DNA of 64,000 nt from Rhyacophila brunnea (GCA_022495005.1 JAGYXB010000135.1:1302001-1366000); one strand, 5' to 3'. Shown: positions 36,861 through 49,326, counted from the stretch's first letter. Translations and numbers: made by a program. The notes: a model not told the origin generated them from the sequence alone.

Positions 36861-37510
36861 AAATAAAAGAAGAAAAAATACCTATTATCGCAAATAAATT
36901 GTAGGAGGTGGTTGATGGCAGGATGTGGCTGATGTGGAGAACAACTCATTAAAATAATATCAGTAGGTATATAACCCATTTCAACTTGTTTATCGTTTGT
37001 GTAATTTATACATTATTATTTGTAGTATATAAAATTATCTGCTTATCGACTGATCAATAATAATGTCTTCTAATGGGTTTCAAAATATAATATATTACCA
37101 AATCTTGAAAAAGATTGCTTATATATTATAAATCACGTAGAGTATACGTTTTATACCTTTGCATTTTTTTGCACTTTTTACTATACTGATACGCCTATTT
37201 GCCTGGTTACCTCGCATAAAATTAGATTTGTATCAATATATATATAGTAAGAAATAAATAAATTGATAATATATATTATGTAAAAAATATTTTTTTAGAA
37301 TATATTACATAATTTTCATCCTAGAGCCGGAGTGCAAATTTATGAAGCATACTATACTCTAGCTTTGAGTTAAATCATAGCTAAGATGATAGGAATGTAT
37401 TCCGTTTATATTAAGATTTATGACGTTTTGTAGGTTATTCCACCAAATGGAAGATACACTAAGTGTAGCACTGTTTTAGCGAACATTATCTGACATTGAA
37501 TTGAAAAATG
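36861..37510. other. AT-rich non-coding DNA, nothing recognised
   Basis: No repeat partner or coding sequence seen. Confidence 0.4.
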
Positions 37511-37729
37511 GGTACTGTTCGGTTATACGAAATACAGCAGAAAACACATTTTCAAAATACCCGATAAATTGGATTGTTTGTTAGTTTGGGTTAGTTAAGG
37601 TTAGGTTAGGTTGGGTTAGGTTAGGTAAGGTTAGGTTAGGTTTGGTTAGATTAACCTAACAAATAATCCAGTTTATCGGGTATTTTGAAAATGCGTTTTC
37701 CGCTGTATTCCGTATAACCGAACAGTACC
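37511..37729. mobile_element. Foldback MITE (hAT-like 8-bp duplication) with a TTAGG-repeat core
   Basis: Terminal inverted repeats of 74 bp, 37511-37584 and 37656-37729, differ at only about five positions, all transitions. They begin GGTACTGTTCGGTTATACG. The 71-bp centre is essentially telomere-type sequence: six exact TTAGG units plus TTGGG, TAAGG and TTTGG variants. Flanks GAAAAATG (37503-37510) and GAAAAACG (37730-37737) are an 8-bp target duplication with one transition, as made by hAT or P-type transposases. No coding capacity. Confidence 0.88.
37585..37655 (+). repeat. Interstitial (TTAGG)n-like tract
   Basis: Insect telomeres consist of TTAGG. Here the tract sits wholly between the two arms of a MITE, so it travels with the element rather than marking a chromosome end or fusion. 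Confidence 0.85.
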
Positions 37730-37737
37730 GAAAAACG

Positions 37738-38424
37738 TTATTATAAAAAAAACCAAAATGTATGCATTTTATTGATTGGCTAGCCGGGTTTATTCAAATT
37801 ATATCTTGAGGTCTAATATGGCCATCAGAGAGAGGAAAAGACCGGCCCAAGGCAGAGTCTCGGTTCATTCTTCGTGCGCCATTGTGGGCGACTGACAGAT
37901 ATTAAATTCACGTGCCGCTCCATCTATTACGCAACTAACAGGCGAGCACGTCACAATATTTTTATGAATAAATAATATTTATGGCATTATGTTAGCATTT
38001 GCGAAATGACATTGTGCCAGTATGTATTTTTATTGTGAACATTTTATTACCCTGCTCCATATTATGAGAACGGAAGCGTCAATTTTTTCCCTATACCTAT
38101 TGGATTTAGTGAGCATCTGTGTACGATGGCTCTATAATATAAGAAAAAATGATGAAAGCTTTTTTGATTATGCTAGGCGACCAATCTTTTTTATCCTTAC
38201 AACAAATAATGCGTACAAAAATACTGAACTGATACTTAAAAAGCTTTTTCCATCATCAAAATGAAATAAGAGAATAAAAAAATAATTGCTAATTCTCTAG
38301 TATGGAAAAATATGGGTTAACCTTAAACACGTATTGATGAATATATTATTTTTAATAATTAATTCTGTATTAAAAATTTTGTGACGTAAACAAAACATGT
38401 ATTCGATATTGATAATATTCATAT
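37738..38424. other. Mixed DNA, nothing recognised
   Basis: 37800-37950 is somewhat GC-richer (AGACCGGCCCAAGGCAGAG). An 80-codon plus frame (38022-38264) has no recognisable family. Confidence 0.35.
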
Positions 38425-39061
38425 TCAGCAGGCGTTGTGTTTTTTAGATTTTATAGCTGGACTGTCATACAGCAAATCTTTCTTAAAATACCTGGGCATA
38501 TTTGAGTTTCCCCATCTCCACCTGCCATGTATATGCAGCCGCGGTTTGTGCATGGTCGCCTTCCATGATGCTATAAACGTGTCAGAATGAAAAGATTTTA
38601 GTGCCACACTTCCTTGTCCCGAACCAATGCTGCACGGGACTGATGTAGCAACCATGCACCTTAGTGCTTAAAGAAAGAGTTTTATAAAATAAAAAGAATC
38701 TTGACTTAACTGGTTTTAAGCGGCCCTGATTCAACAGTCCATGGCAGGTCTCGGGATTGTCAAGAACGCATTCGCGAATTATTCCTCGTTGCAATGCACA
38801 AGCTTAAATTATCATATTTATTCATATAATCGACTCTAATAAATCTAACATTAAAAGTGTCATCACGTATTTCACTGACCACCTTCCGAGATCAATCCCA
38901 CAAATATGTTGTATGACCCAAATCGGAAATATACTCCTACTATCAACAAATTCAAATAAAACGACTAACGCTCTCGGTGTTTTATTTATAAGGTATTGGT
39001 ATCCGTATGCTGTGTGATCAGTTCCCGTATAAACTACAATAATATCTATTATGATAATCAA
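38425..39061 (-). other. GC-richer segment with three successive minus-strand open frames; possible decayed gene
   Basis: Frames of 79, 70 and 76 codons (38822-39061, 38582-38794, 38425-38655) follow one another on the minus strand in a segment less AT-rich than its flanks. The predicted peptides have balanced composition (for example RGIIRECVLDNPETCHGLLN) but I recognise no family. It may be a dead transposon or host pseudogene, or a regulatory patch open by chance. Confidence 0.25.
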
Positions 39062-39539
39062 TACCTGAGTGCTTGCGTGATTATTTCACCGTTACTTCTA
39101 TATATTTACACAACTAGCATTGTAGTTGTAGTGCCAAAAATTTACTTATTTTTAACATAGTATACAATATAATATATAGTTAATTCAGATGACGACAGTC
39201 TGGCAATGATACAACATTCAAAAACTCGCTTTATTTGGAACAATAGTTATGATTCCAAAGTAAACCTTTTGGATAATGCTATGATACACATTACTGATGG
39301 TAACAAGTTTTTCAAAAAAAAAGAATATACAGGTCGGCTTAAAATATTATTGTGTCTTATTTATTTACGAAAATCAATATTATTATTTTATCCCTTACGA
39401 CAAAAATTTATTATATATTATCTCATAGTTAAAAACATCAAAAGTATTTTGATAAATACGTTTTAAAGCCAATAAAAATTCTTTGTATTTCGCAAGGCCT
39501 CATCGTTTTCAGGCGATAAATCCACACACGTTAAATAAA

Positions 39540-39730
39540 AACATTGCCAATGTAAACGGAATTATTGTATCCATTCTGCGGACACGGATTGCAAAAAAGA
39601 GTTCAAATCCCGGCACGTGCCTCCATCGCCAGGCCAAAAATGCCGCTTGACGATTCCGAGCGCATCCAAAACCGCCCATTCCTTTGCTAATTCGACGATC
39701 TCACTACGAAGGATCTATCTATTCCTGTGA
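39540..39730. promoter_or_regulatory. GC-richer patch, candidate cis-regulatory element
   Basis: Words such as CCCGGCACGTGCCTCC (with an E-box CACGTG) and CGATTCCGAGCGCATCC stand out from the flanks. AGTTCAAATCCCGG resembles a B box but no A box or tRNA fold accompanies it. Confidence 0.25.
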
Positions 39731-39964
39731 GGTTAAGTAAAATCCATCTGCTTTATCTTATTTCATGTTAAAACAACATTATCCGTTAGAATTCTATCGT
39801 TAAAGACACGTCTTATGCTATGATTTAAAATATTTTTGATAAAAATGACATATGAAATCTAACAAAACCTTAAAAATCTAACAAAATTAAAAATGTATCT
39901 TTCATAAATGTTCATAATATGTTATTCACCATAAACTTTTTAGCAGTGTATATATTATAATAAT

Positions 39965-39984
39965 GTATATATATATATATATAC
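39965..39984. repeat. (TA)n microsatellite
   Basis: About ten alternating TA dinucleotides. Confidence 0.9.
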
Positions 39985-40032
39985 ACTATGATGGAATAAC
40001 GGAACAACAATGAAATAATGTTTGCTTATGAA

Positions 40033-40329
40033 TAGGTTAAAAGCAAAAGAGCTACTCTCAAAGTACAACAGCCACTATCTGTAATTTGAACATACATAAT
40101 TTGGAAACACCAAATCTTGTGAATTATTCGTTTAATAAAAAATATAGTTTAGTATCAATAATATTCATATTAAATTAAACAACGTTATTATTTTTAATTT
40201 AAACAGTAGTATATTTTAGTAATAGAATATACTAATATATATAATATACCTCCCTATACCCTCCTCTACACTGTTTTATTATTTTCATCCACATATTGCA
40301 GTGTGTTTTTACTTTTTGCTTTTAACCTA
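40033..40329. mobile_element. Candidate MITE with 16-bp perfect inverted ends
   Basis: TAGGTTAAAAGCAAAA at 40033-40048 is exactly mirrored at 40314-40329. Inside lies the SINE tail motif AAATCTTGTGAATTATTCGT (about 40112), so the structure may be a composite. No target duplication established. Confidence 0.35.
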
Positions 40330-40466
40330 GTCAATTACTACAAATATCAAGATGTTGAATTTGAAATAGATGAAATCTATCGCTCAAAGAAGAATATTAT
40401 CACTGGAAAAAACATCAAAAAAGAGACTAAAGGTTGGCCAAGATCATATTAAATTGACCACTACTT

Positions 40467-40660
40467 CTCCATGTTCGATCCTAAGAGGTGGGTCTCCACA
40501 ATTTGGAGGTGGTGTTAATCAATTCTTTTTTTTGTACTCTGTTTCCAAATATACATTGAAAAACAACGTTTGAATCTGCCAGACTCGTGATTTGTATCCA
40601 CGATATTATAAGCTTATAAGCATACACGTTACCGATAGGCTACCGTGATTGTGGGTCAAA
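40467..40660 (-). repeat. Divergent copy of the 36.6-kb SINE
   Basis: TCCATGTTCGATCCTAAGAG and GGGTCTCCACA match the SINE tail at 36634-36672 with gaps. Further right, TCTGCCAGACTCGTGATTTG corresponds to the segment next to the B box (CTTGCTAGACCCAGGATTTA). A 67-codon open frame (40370-40573) across it is incidental. Confidence 0.5.
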
Positions 40661-41889
40661 ACCGACTATATTTAGGCCATGTCACTGAATTGCGAATTAT
40701 GATGATAGTACTAGATATGTATTACATTTAAATCTAAAGGGCTCTGTTCACAATTAATAGATGAAGATTTTCAAGTAAATATTTCTTTCAAATTATTACC
40801 ATTTATTTATTCATGCAACAATCATATTTTTTTACAAACAGTTTACCATATTGCATTCGAAGTATAAGCAATAATTAGCATTATCAAAATTTACAGTGTC
40901 GTGTCAGGGCCTGATTATAGTAGATCTTAGTGTAGGTATACTGAATTGAAAATATGAAGAAATATGTCGAAAAAAATAAACTAAAAGTCGAGTAGTGGTA
41001 ATAGAAAGTAGCTGATTACGATGATAATGATGGTGATACAAAGAAATTATTTTATTACATTTTTTATTGCAATTTATCGTTAGACATTACTTAGATATAA
41101 TTAAAATTAAGGCAAGATTTAGAAATGTCGCATTATTAAATCTTCTAAGTTATTCATTGAGTAATTAAACAAAATAAAAGTACATTAAAAAACAAATATT
41201 TCAAAATATCCGAAAGTCATATTTTATCTATGAGTTAAGATAGGTACCTAGGTATTGTTAATAACTTCATTGAAAATCATAAAATATGGTCGCCGATATT
41301 ACCAAAACGTTAACTTTTGGCTCGGGCTTAGGTATTGTGCTGGTAGATTAATTGGAAAAGTATATTGACCGGAATCTGATGTATGATGATTTTATTTTCG
41401 CCCGGTACCAATATTTTTCCTATATGTATGTTTAGGAAGTGCTATGAATATTCTAGTTAATAAACCAATATAAGCTTAAAATAACATCACTAAAATTTCA
41501 AGTTTCAAAATCTATGGCTAAGTAAAACAAAATAAGAATAAAGATATCAGTTCAGAAATATACCTAAATAGCGATAATAATTTAAAAAAAAAATCAAGAA
41601 GATACATATTATATATCATTTGAAAATAGTTGAATAAAATTAAACCGAATGGGACATGAAGCCATATCAGAATTTTATCACAATTCAAATGATCACTAAT
41701 ACAATATCAATGCAAATGCATTTGCGGTTGTATTCCATATTCATTTTTTCGCAATGATGTTGTATTTTTTTCAGTCTTGAATAAAAAATATATTTGAAAA
41801 AAAATATGATTATGTAAACCACAAATATCTTATAATCTCATTCATTTTTAATAATAATAAAAAACATCAGTGGTCAATTTCGAAATATT

Positions 41890-42180
41890 CCAGCATAATT
41901 TATCGCATTTTTTGCTGCCTACGGTCTAAAAACCTTCAGAATCATAACGCCCGCTTGAAGGGGAGGCGAAGACAAAAAATTGGTCGGCGGAATGAGCCAG
42001 CGCCAAATTTTATGACTTGGCAAAGGCTGGCCAACACGTGTGGACACGGTTTATTACGATTCCGATAGCAATTTTCGATACTTTTCGCGTTTTTTTCCAC
42101 CCCGAAGAAGAGACCCTGCATTAAGAACGCATCTCGCAGCGTGCCCCTAAGCGATTTCACATACAATATTTACAATCGTT
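41890..42180. promoter_or_regulatory. GC-richer patch, candidate cis-regulatory element
   Basis: Contains GGTCGGCGGAATGAGCCAGC, an E-box CACGTG within CAACACGTGTGG, and several CpGs. The 74-codon minus frame over it (41942-42166) matches no family. Confidence 0.25.
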
Positions 42181-45119
42181 TCATTCTCATGCGGATATAT
42201 CACTTTTCAATAAATTTATACTTTATTATTCTAAGACTTCAGTCAATTGCCATTAATCTTTACCCAAGTCAAATTTAAAAACATTACAAAAAAAATATTT
42301 TTGCCATATTAACTCTACTGTATATTACATTACTGTCAATAACTAACTTTCATACGATTATGAAGATTTTATCAAAAACAAACGAAGTATCACTGCTCAA
42401 ACAATATGACTTTGAAAAAGCTTTGAACCCCAATTCCCATTTTCTCCACTAAATCAATATAAATTATTTGGATGTACGGTATGGAGTATAAATAAACTTA
42501 TTATTACTATGTATTACTTATAAATAAACATAAAAGAAATTTAAAAAACTTAAAGTAGGAAATATTACAAATACTGTATTTCTTTATGGAAATTCTTCAT
42601 GTAACATCTTAGATAAAACCCCTATTTAGTACATAGTCAAAGATAACTGATGCAACTATGATGGCTGACTGTGGTTGTTTTTTTTCAAATAATTCGGCAT
42701 AGTTATACAATATACATGGTATGTTTAATTATTTAATGTATATCGTTCAGTATTACCACATTTTTTAATAAAAGAAATAATTTTAAATTGCCAATTTTTT
42801 AAATTATTAATGGCTTTTAGTTATTTAACAGCAAAACAAATATGCAATAATTATTTAATAATATTATAGTATTTCGTCCCCAACTTCTCACGATAAAAAT
42901 ACTTACTCAATCTACTTCATTTTAATTTTAAATGTACCAGCTATGTCTTCCTCACATAAGGTAGCTTCCCTTCCCTCGTAGCATACTATAACTAATAGTA
43001 TAGAAACTCAATTATAGATTACTGATACTTACTTATTCGTCTTAAAAATGTTCTTGTGTGAACAAAACACGTGTTTTATATTAAAAAATGTCATAATATG
43101 GTTTATACAGAACTGTACCTAGTTATTTCCAGTGTTCTCTGACAATTCTGTCGAATTGTTATGTTAGTTAGAATTTCCTTGGTTAAATTATATTTATATT
43201 AGCTTATTAAAGTATGTTTCATTGATATCTAGTAGTACGTAAGCATGCTACTGAAAAAAATCATATAAACCTATGATTCATTTACCACACATATTATCAG
43301 CACTGTTAGTTCTCCCAATCAAGTTAAATTGAACTGAATAGATCTTCCACTAGTATCTATATAATATATTGAATTTGGTAAATTTATAAAATATAATGTT
43401 ATATTTATTATAATACTACTTATGTCTAAAATTTGATTGTTTAAATTTAATTTTAAAAGAATGCCACAAACATACGAACAACATAATATATTTATATGTA
43501 TATTAGAGGTTGCTAGTTGTACCTACCTGAAAACCTCGTGTGGCTTGGTACATATTTTTCTCTACACGAAATTGACAAACAAACTGCATATCTCTGGTGT
43601 TGACGTGTTGTTAAAAAAAGGCAAATCGTCTAAAAGGAGAGTAATTTTATGCAACATTTATTTTACATTCTGTATGTAAGCTGTTTCTAAGTACACGTAC
43701 AAGACACACAATTTCTTCAAAATATAACATGTAGAATTTTTTATGATTCCCGCCTCTGAATCGCACCGCTAACCGAAATATTTTTGGTCTACGCATGCGT
43801 TGTTAGTAAGTCTACGTGACCAGGTAAGTCCGTAACCAGGACCGGCTTTTTACCATTTATTAAAAAAAAATACAAGTACCTATTGGTTATTTTATCATTT
43901 TATATTTCTTGTTAAAATTAAATAAATAGCAGTCGAGCATTGGTCACTTATGATGAAATTCCACTGCTTGTATATTATTTATTTAATTTGAAGTTGTTAA
44001 TTTCAAATAAGACGTATATTGGGATCCAAATATGAAGCATTTTTTAAAAGAGTATATTAAGTAGGTCAAATAAAAATATTATTTATTTAAAATATACATT
44101 TAATATTATATTGTTTTTTTCTTAACTTGTTATGATATATTAACTATTATACAATTAATAAAATATTGTATTATCCATTCGGTACTGCTTTGTATCGGAG
44201 CAAATATTAATAATATGGTGTGGAATTACTATTTGTAGCTATAATTAATTTGATATTATTCAACTTTTTCAGTGATGATTCAAATTACAACATTGCATTT
44301 ATTTATTTATTTTACAAATTTACAATCGGGTATTCAAAAGAAATAATGTAAGTACCCACTTCATCTTTAGAATGTTTCAACATAGTTACCTAACTAAAAT
44401 GTTACTCAAAATACCCCGTATGCTTTTTATATAAATATCACAGCCAGTTAGGCGTCCTAACCAAATAGAGGTGAATTCTATTTGTAATCTGAAAATTTGG
44501 CGAATACACTACTGTAAGTGGTACTGCAAATAATTTGTGACATTAAAATACCTCTAGATTAGTTTTCATTCATGGCAATCAATAAGATGATTTCGCGGAT
44601 GTACTTATAAATCTAAGTGTCAGCTAAAGCTCACATTTACGCGTGATGTTCTTCTACCTTGTATTTCTTTGTACTTCTTGTACTATATTCGCTGCTGACT
44701 AGGTTATGATTTTTTAATTACCACCTTTAAAATCCACGTTAATTACATCGATCGACCGCCTTATCATTATGCGTCAGATGCGTCTTCAGCGTCCAAAGTA
44801 TTAAAGTATAATAATAATGTAAACAACGATATTGTATTTAACTACTTAAAAGAACATTATATGAGGTTAAATTGAGTCGATTTGTATTATTGACCTAAAA
44901 ATACCAAAATTATTGTAAACTTTTTTTATCTGAAATATACATATTATTTTTGTTATAAAATACTCTATTTTCCTAACATTCTTATTGACATAACAAAATC
45001 ACCTTTAAGAAACTATATAAATCACATTTTCACTTATTAAATTTATTTAAAATGTAATCTAATATTAATTATCGTTATTAAATTATTTTAATTCATTGAT
45101 TTTTAGAAAACGTAATAAA
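42181..45119. other. AT-rich non-coding DNA, nothing recognised
   Basis: The 80-codon plus frame at 43437-43679 has no known similarity. CTACGCATGCGTTG near 43793 is a half NRF1-like palindrome. 44740-44800 is mildly GC-richer. Confidence 0.4.
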
Positions 45120-45370
45120 CGATTCACAGGTGAATAAAGACCGTGCCTGGTTTATAACGTCGTTCCGTTTATGTTTACTAACATCCGAGGCAAGTTTAAC
45201 GCCGCCGAGCGTTTGTAACTTGGGAAAAATACTGCCCAGGGGATTCGTACAGACGTAAGCATTCTTTGGCATGAACTTCTACTGGGCTCATTCCTCAGAA
45301 AACGCGTGTTCTCATGTGAACGTCTATCCTACGGCTACAGTACTCGCTGCATTGCGTCAATTCGTAGAAA
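45120..45370. promoter_or_regulatory. GC-richer patch, candidate cis-regulatory element
   Basis: Words such as GTTTAACGCCGCCGAGCG and TACTGCCCAGGGGATTCG, with CpG, inside AT-rich flanks; no coding frame. Confidence 0.25.
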
Positions 45371-45672
45371 AAAATCTTGAAAATTTTACGCTTATAATAT
45401 GACGAATTGCATCAGAATATGAAGCTATGTGAATATATCTATAGGTATATTATTAAATAAAATTGAAATATCTGTCTGTGATTTTGAAATATTGACTATT
45501 TAATCAGCACTTAGCCCGTGTCAATGATACCTTTGTGTGTGTTTTTGTCAAAACTGTAAAAATACAAAAACAATATTCATTAAACTTGCACAGTTTATAA
45601 ACTACGCCTAAGTTATACAAATGTAGTGTATTCGTTTCGATACCTTACAATTTATCAAATTAGGTATATAAT

Positions 45673-45705
45673 TAAAAAAAAAAAAAAAACAACAACAACA
45701 AAAAC
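45673..45705. repeat. A-run followed by (CAA)n
   Basis: About 16 A then four CAA units. It could be the tail of an unrecognised retroposon on the plus strand, but no body was identified. Confidence 0.8.
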
Positions 45706-46053
45706 AATGCAACAATCCATGACGTGAGGGTAAAGTGGTCAGATTGCAGCGATAGATGGATGATGTATGGTGAGAGTTAAAATGCTGCATGCCTACATCC
45801 AACTATTTTCTATCTAATAGATGTAAAAAAAACCATATCGGATCAGTTTATTTTTTCCTTATGTAATATCAGCAAACATACCATTGCGATAAAAATATGT
45901 CTAAAAAGATTTTTTCTGCAGAAAACCTGCGTATTTATGATATCCTCATCTCAATTCGGCCAGTCTTCAGTCTTATAATTTAAGCATTCAACTGGTATGA
46001 ATTTTGACATTGATTATGTTAAATTTATTTATTATATCGGGTATAGTTAAGAG

Positions 46054-46076
46054 TAATATTAATATTAATATTAATA
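46054..46076. repeat. (TAATAT)n microsatellite
   Basis: Three to four TAATAT-type units in a row. Confidence 0.85.
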
Positions 46077-46397
46077 ATCATTGTGGACATAACAGATTTG
46101 AATTGAGAACTTTCACAATATGAGATTTGGTTTAAACAAATAAGTTAAATAAAAATACATAGCAAATTAATAATGCTCTCAGAAGAGTGAAAAAAATATA
46201 AACATTAACAATGTTAAACAATAAAATACATTACACATAATTTAAAACGGAAATGTTTCTGAGGAGCGCATTGATAAGTCTCGCATCCCTCGCTAATGGT
46301 GCCTGATAATCCTGACATGAGATACTACTTCTAGAAGAGGTCATAACTACGACCACATAGATAATGAATGGTAAGGCTGGTATTTCAATAAATACAT

Positions 46398-46794
46398 TAT
46401 ATGAAGCGCCTAGTTTCAAAAGCCCCTAAAACGGTTTTTGAAAATTTTTGAGTTATATAATTATGTATTTAGATGGATATTTTTGTTAACTATATGATGA
46501 CCAAAGATTGAGCTTGAAAAAACGCCAAAAACCGTCAATACGTATGATCAAAAATTAGGGTACATTTCAAAACCCGCTAAAATGGTTGGGTGTGCTTTTC
46601 AAATACCCCTAAAATGGAAAGCCAAAATACTCTTTAGAATAAAACGAATTACAAAATAAATACATAAAGTTCACAAATTTAATAGAAATTATTTTTTCTC
46701 ATTGTTCTCAAAACTACCTAAACCCGTTTTTCTCATTTTTCTCGGAACTACCTAAAGTCATTTTTGGGGCTTTTGAAACTAGGCGCTTCATATA
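46398..46794. mobile_element. 397-bp MITE with 29-bp perfect terminal repeats and internal subrepeats
   Basis: TATATGAAGCGCCTAGTTTC continuing to AAAAGCCCC (46398-46426) is exactly mirrored at 46766-46794. The ends start and finish with TA, consistent with a Tc1/mariner-type TA target. The sub-motif TTTCAAAAGCCCCTAAAACGG of the left end recurs in the same orientation at 46565-46585 and 46597-46617 with few changes. No coding capacity. Confidence 0.85.
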
Positions 46795-47699
46795 GAAAAG
46801 CCTCAGTAACACACCTTAAAACAATCTTGGACCGAATAGAATTGGAATTTTTTGAATTCTGGGTGAGGATTCTAACCATTAATCTGTCAATGCAAATGTT
46901 ATAATATATTGACTACATTATAAATATTATTGAATAATAATGTTTAATTTACTCAACGTGCTTTTCAAAAAATCTCTACACCTAGATAATAAATAGAAGA
47001 TAACATTATTTTACGGAACGTCATGTCATTATGTTGACATTATTTATTTTACAGGGAGTACTGGAAACTAAATTGTACAGTTTAATGGTATAAACGCAAT
47101 TTAATACAAAACTGCTTACATTCACTTTCAGTTTATCGAGCCAGCTATTGCAACGGTAGCAGGTTAAAGTTTTCCTCTGGATCTCACGCTCTAGCCAAAA
47201 GTTTTACTTTGAATACGGAATCAGTTGACTAAATCGAAAGCTCAATACTTCGCAGTCAATTTGTATATTTTAGATTACCTACTTAATGATATTTCATAAT
47301 ACGAAAATAGTACATACACAACTTTCACTTTCTATGGGAGATTTTCTATTGATTACCCACACACTATCAACTTCATTATATTATTATGTAGTATGATAAT
47401 AATAAACATTTGTTTTACTTTACGCTACATAATAATATATCTGTGATTTTTTTTTACATTGAAGGGTATACCGTTCATGCCACGTAAAAAAGGTGAATAC
47501 TTTCCTGAGTATTATATTCCTTATATATTCCTTATATACAATATATTCCTTGCCTGCCATATACTAACGGAATGCTTGAAACTGAATCACGTGGCAAAAG
47601 TGTATATTCTGACTGAAATCACACTACTGGGTGTCCGTAAAAAGTAGTAAACTATGTACATCGTACATCCCAAATGTGTGATGAAAGACATCTATTATA
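46795..47699. other. AT-rich non-coding DNA, nothing recognised
   Basis: A 62-codon plus frame (47459-47647) has no recognisable family. Confidence 0.4.
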
Positions 47700-47999
47700 T
47701 GGACATATTTCACAAGCGTAATTACGCGTAAAATCTAGGAAGAGCTTCCTTCGGTCAGCCAAGGAGATTTTTGAGGTGAAAAAGATTGTGGTGATAGAGC
47801 AAGATATGCAACTACGCAGCTTTTCAATGGTGTCCGTCGAGAATTAGCCACTTGAGGTCATGCAGGATCTTGCATTTTAAATGAAAATTAATTATTTTCA
47901 TACCGGAATAACTAGGACTAACTAATATTGTTATGTTTTCGGCAACGAAAATCCTTACCAATAGGCCCCGATCCTTCACGTGATCCAGTGGAAGGTTTA

Positions 48000-48476
48000 T
48001 GTCAGTAATAGGACTCGATAGATGTTAATCTTCAGAGATGTTTATTTGCCAATACTCAATTTACAATTATATGGTGTATAAACAAAAGGTAAAGAACTCA
48101 ATAGAGTTCGATCCGCAGTGAAACAACTCGGTGAGCAGAGCTGAATTATATTTGAACAAGTTGAATGGTCGGAGTTGAATGAATCCAAGGATCAATTACA
48201 ATAGTATTACTATGAAATAGTAAGTAAGTTATATTAGTGACGCTTAGTTCATGTACAAGGGTTTATATGTGTGTAGTAACTCAGCTAGATAGGGTGGATA
48301 AATTGGGGTTGATCAATAATATGATATTGAGTAGGTACATTGTAATAGTCGAAATCACACCGATCGAATATTCGTCAAAAGCACATTATTAGTAACTTAT
48401 GTCGATGAATTAAACAAAAGACAATTTATTGTTATTGGGGAGGAATCACACAGAAGGGAGTTACAGATTCATAACA
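48000..48476 (-). mobile_element. LTR-like sequence (477 bp), minus orientation, with possible leader to about 47700
   Basis: Read on the minus strand it starts TGTTATGAATCTG and ends ATTACTGACA (TG...CA). It carries a TATA-like CACATATAAACCC (48257-48274) and an AATAAA about 40 bp before the end (48041-48046), the layout of a retroviral-type LTR. The stretch to the left (47700-47999) is less AT-rich and could be leader or start of gag, but I cannot identify a primer-binding site or gag. The two immediate flanks do not match, so it is not a clean solo LTR. Confidence 0.4.
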
Positions 48477-49055
48477 ATATGAAGGAGTATGGACACTCTA
48501 GTAGCTATCTGATGCTGAGGAGACTGAATCGTGATGGTTTATCAGCTGGTTCCAACCAGATACATCATCAATGATAAATATTATGTTTAAAGCTGCGGAC
48601 ACTACATTGGTCTAGGAATGGTTTATAAGAGTCTAGGTGTATCTCTCGCATGAATTCGCTAGAAAAATAATTGAGGATATAAAATGAAATATCAAATCGT
48701 CTTATATAATATATTCAATATTATTCAACTATTGATAGAGCTTCCTCAAAATAAATAGTGTTATTTTCAAGTAATTTGTTTTTAAAATAAATAACAATTT
48801 GCAAAAAATACGTATCAGCAAAGTACTAATTTATCGATATGTGTATGAGAATCTAGGCTATATTTTCATTTTTAACAGTAGTCACATTTTCCTTGGTTGA
48901 TTATAGTGTTAACGTTTAATGTTATCTTAATTATAAATAATATATAAATAAAATACAGTATATTATTAATGACTTTAATTAATCAATTTAATATACAATA
49001 TTTCCTGGATTTAATCAAATATAGTTAAAAATATAAGATCATATATAATGTATAA
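48477..49055. other. AT-rich non-coding DNA, nothing recognised
   Basis: The first 200 bp (GAGGAGACTGAATCGTGATG) are less AT-rich and may be a remnant of the adjoining LTR element or its target. Confidence 0.35.
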
Positions 49056-49326
49056 TTGAATCATGCACACGTAGAAGAGTGTATACTATAAATTCGTGCC
49101 AAAATGCATTTTTTTGTTGAAATAAATAATATACTATATGTTACACGTCATGATTATCTATTTAATTTCTGCATATTGGCCATACCAAATAACTTTGGTG
49201 TAAAAGCCGACGATTATAATATATTGCACACATTTAAACAAAGTAAGGAAAAGTTTATTACGAATTAATCGTCTAGTATCGTAAGTTTAAAACTCATATA
49301 CACCCTTATACTTATGCATGATTCAA
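49056..49326. mobile_element. 271-bp MITE with imperfect terminal inverted repeats
   Basis: TTGAATCATGCA (49056-49067) is mirrored exactly at 49315-49326, and inversion continues imperfectly (AGAGTGTATACTA against the complement AGGGTGTATATGA). TATA flanks both ends. A relative is at 32584-32819. No coding capacity. Confidence 0.6.

Noticed and set aside
37585..37655. Chromosome end or ancient fusion point marked by TTAGG
   Set aside because: The tract is only 71 bp and lies exactly between the arms of a MITE.
39600..39620. GTTCAAATCCCGG as a tRNA T-arm
   Set aside because: No matching A box, D-arm or acceptor stem nearby.
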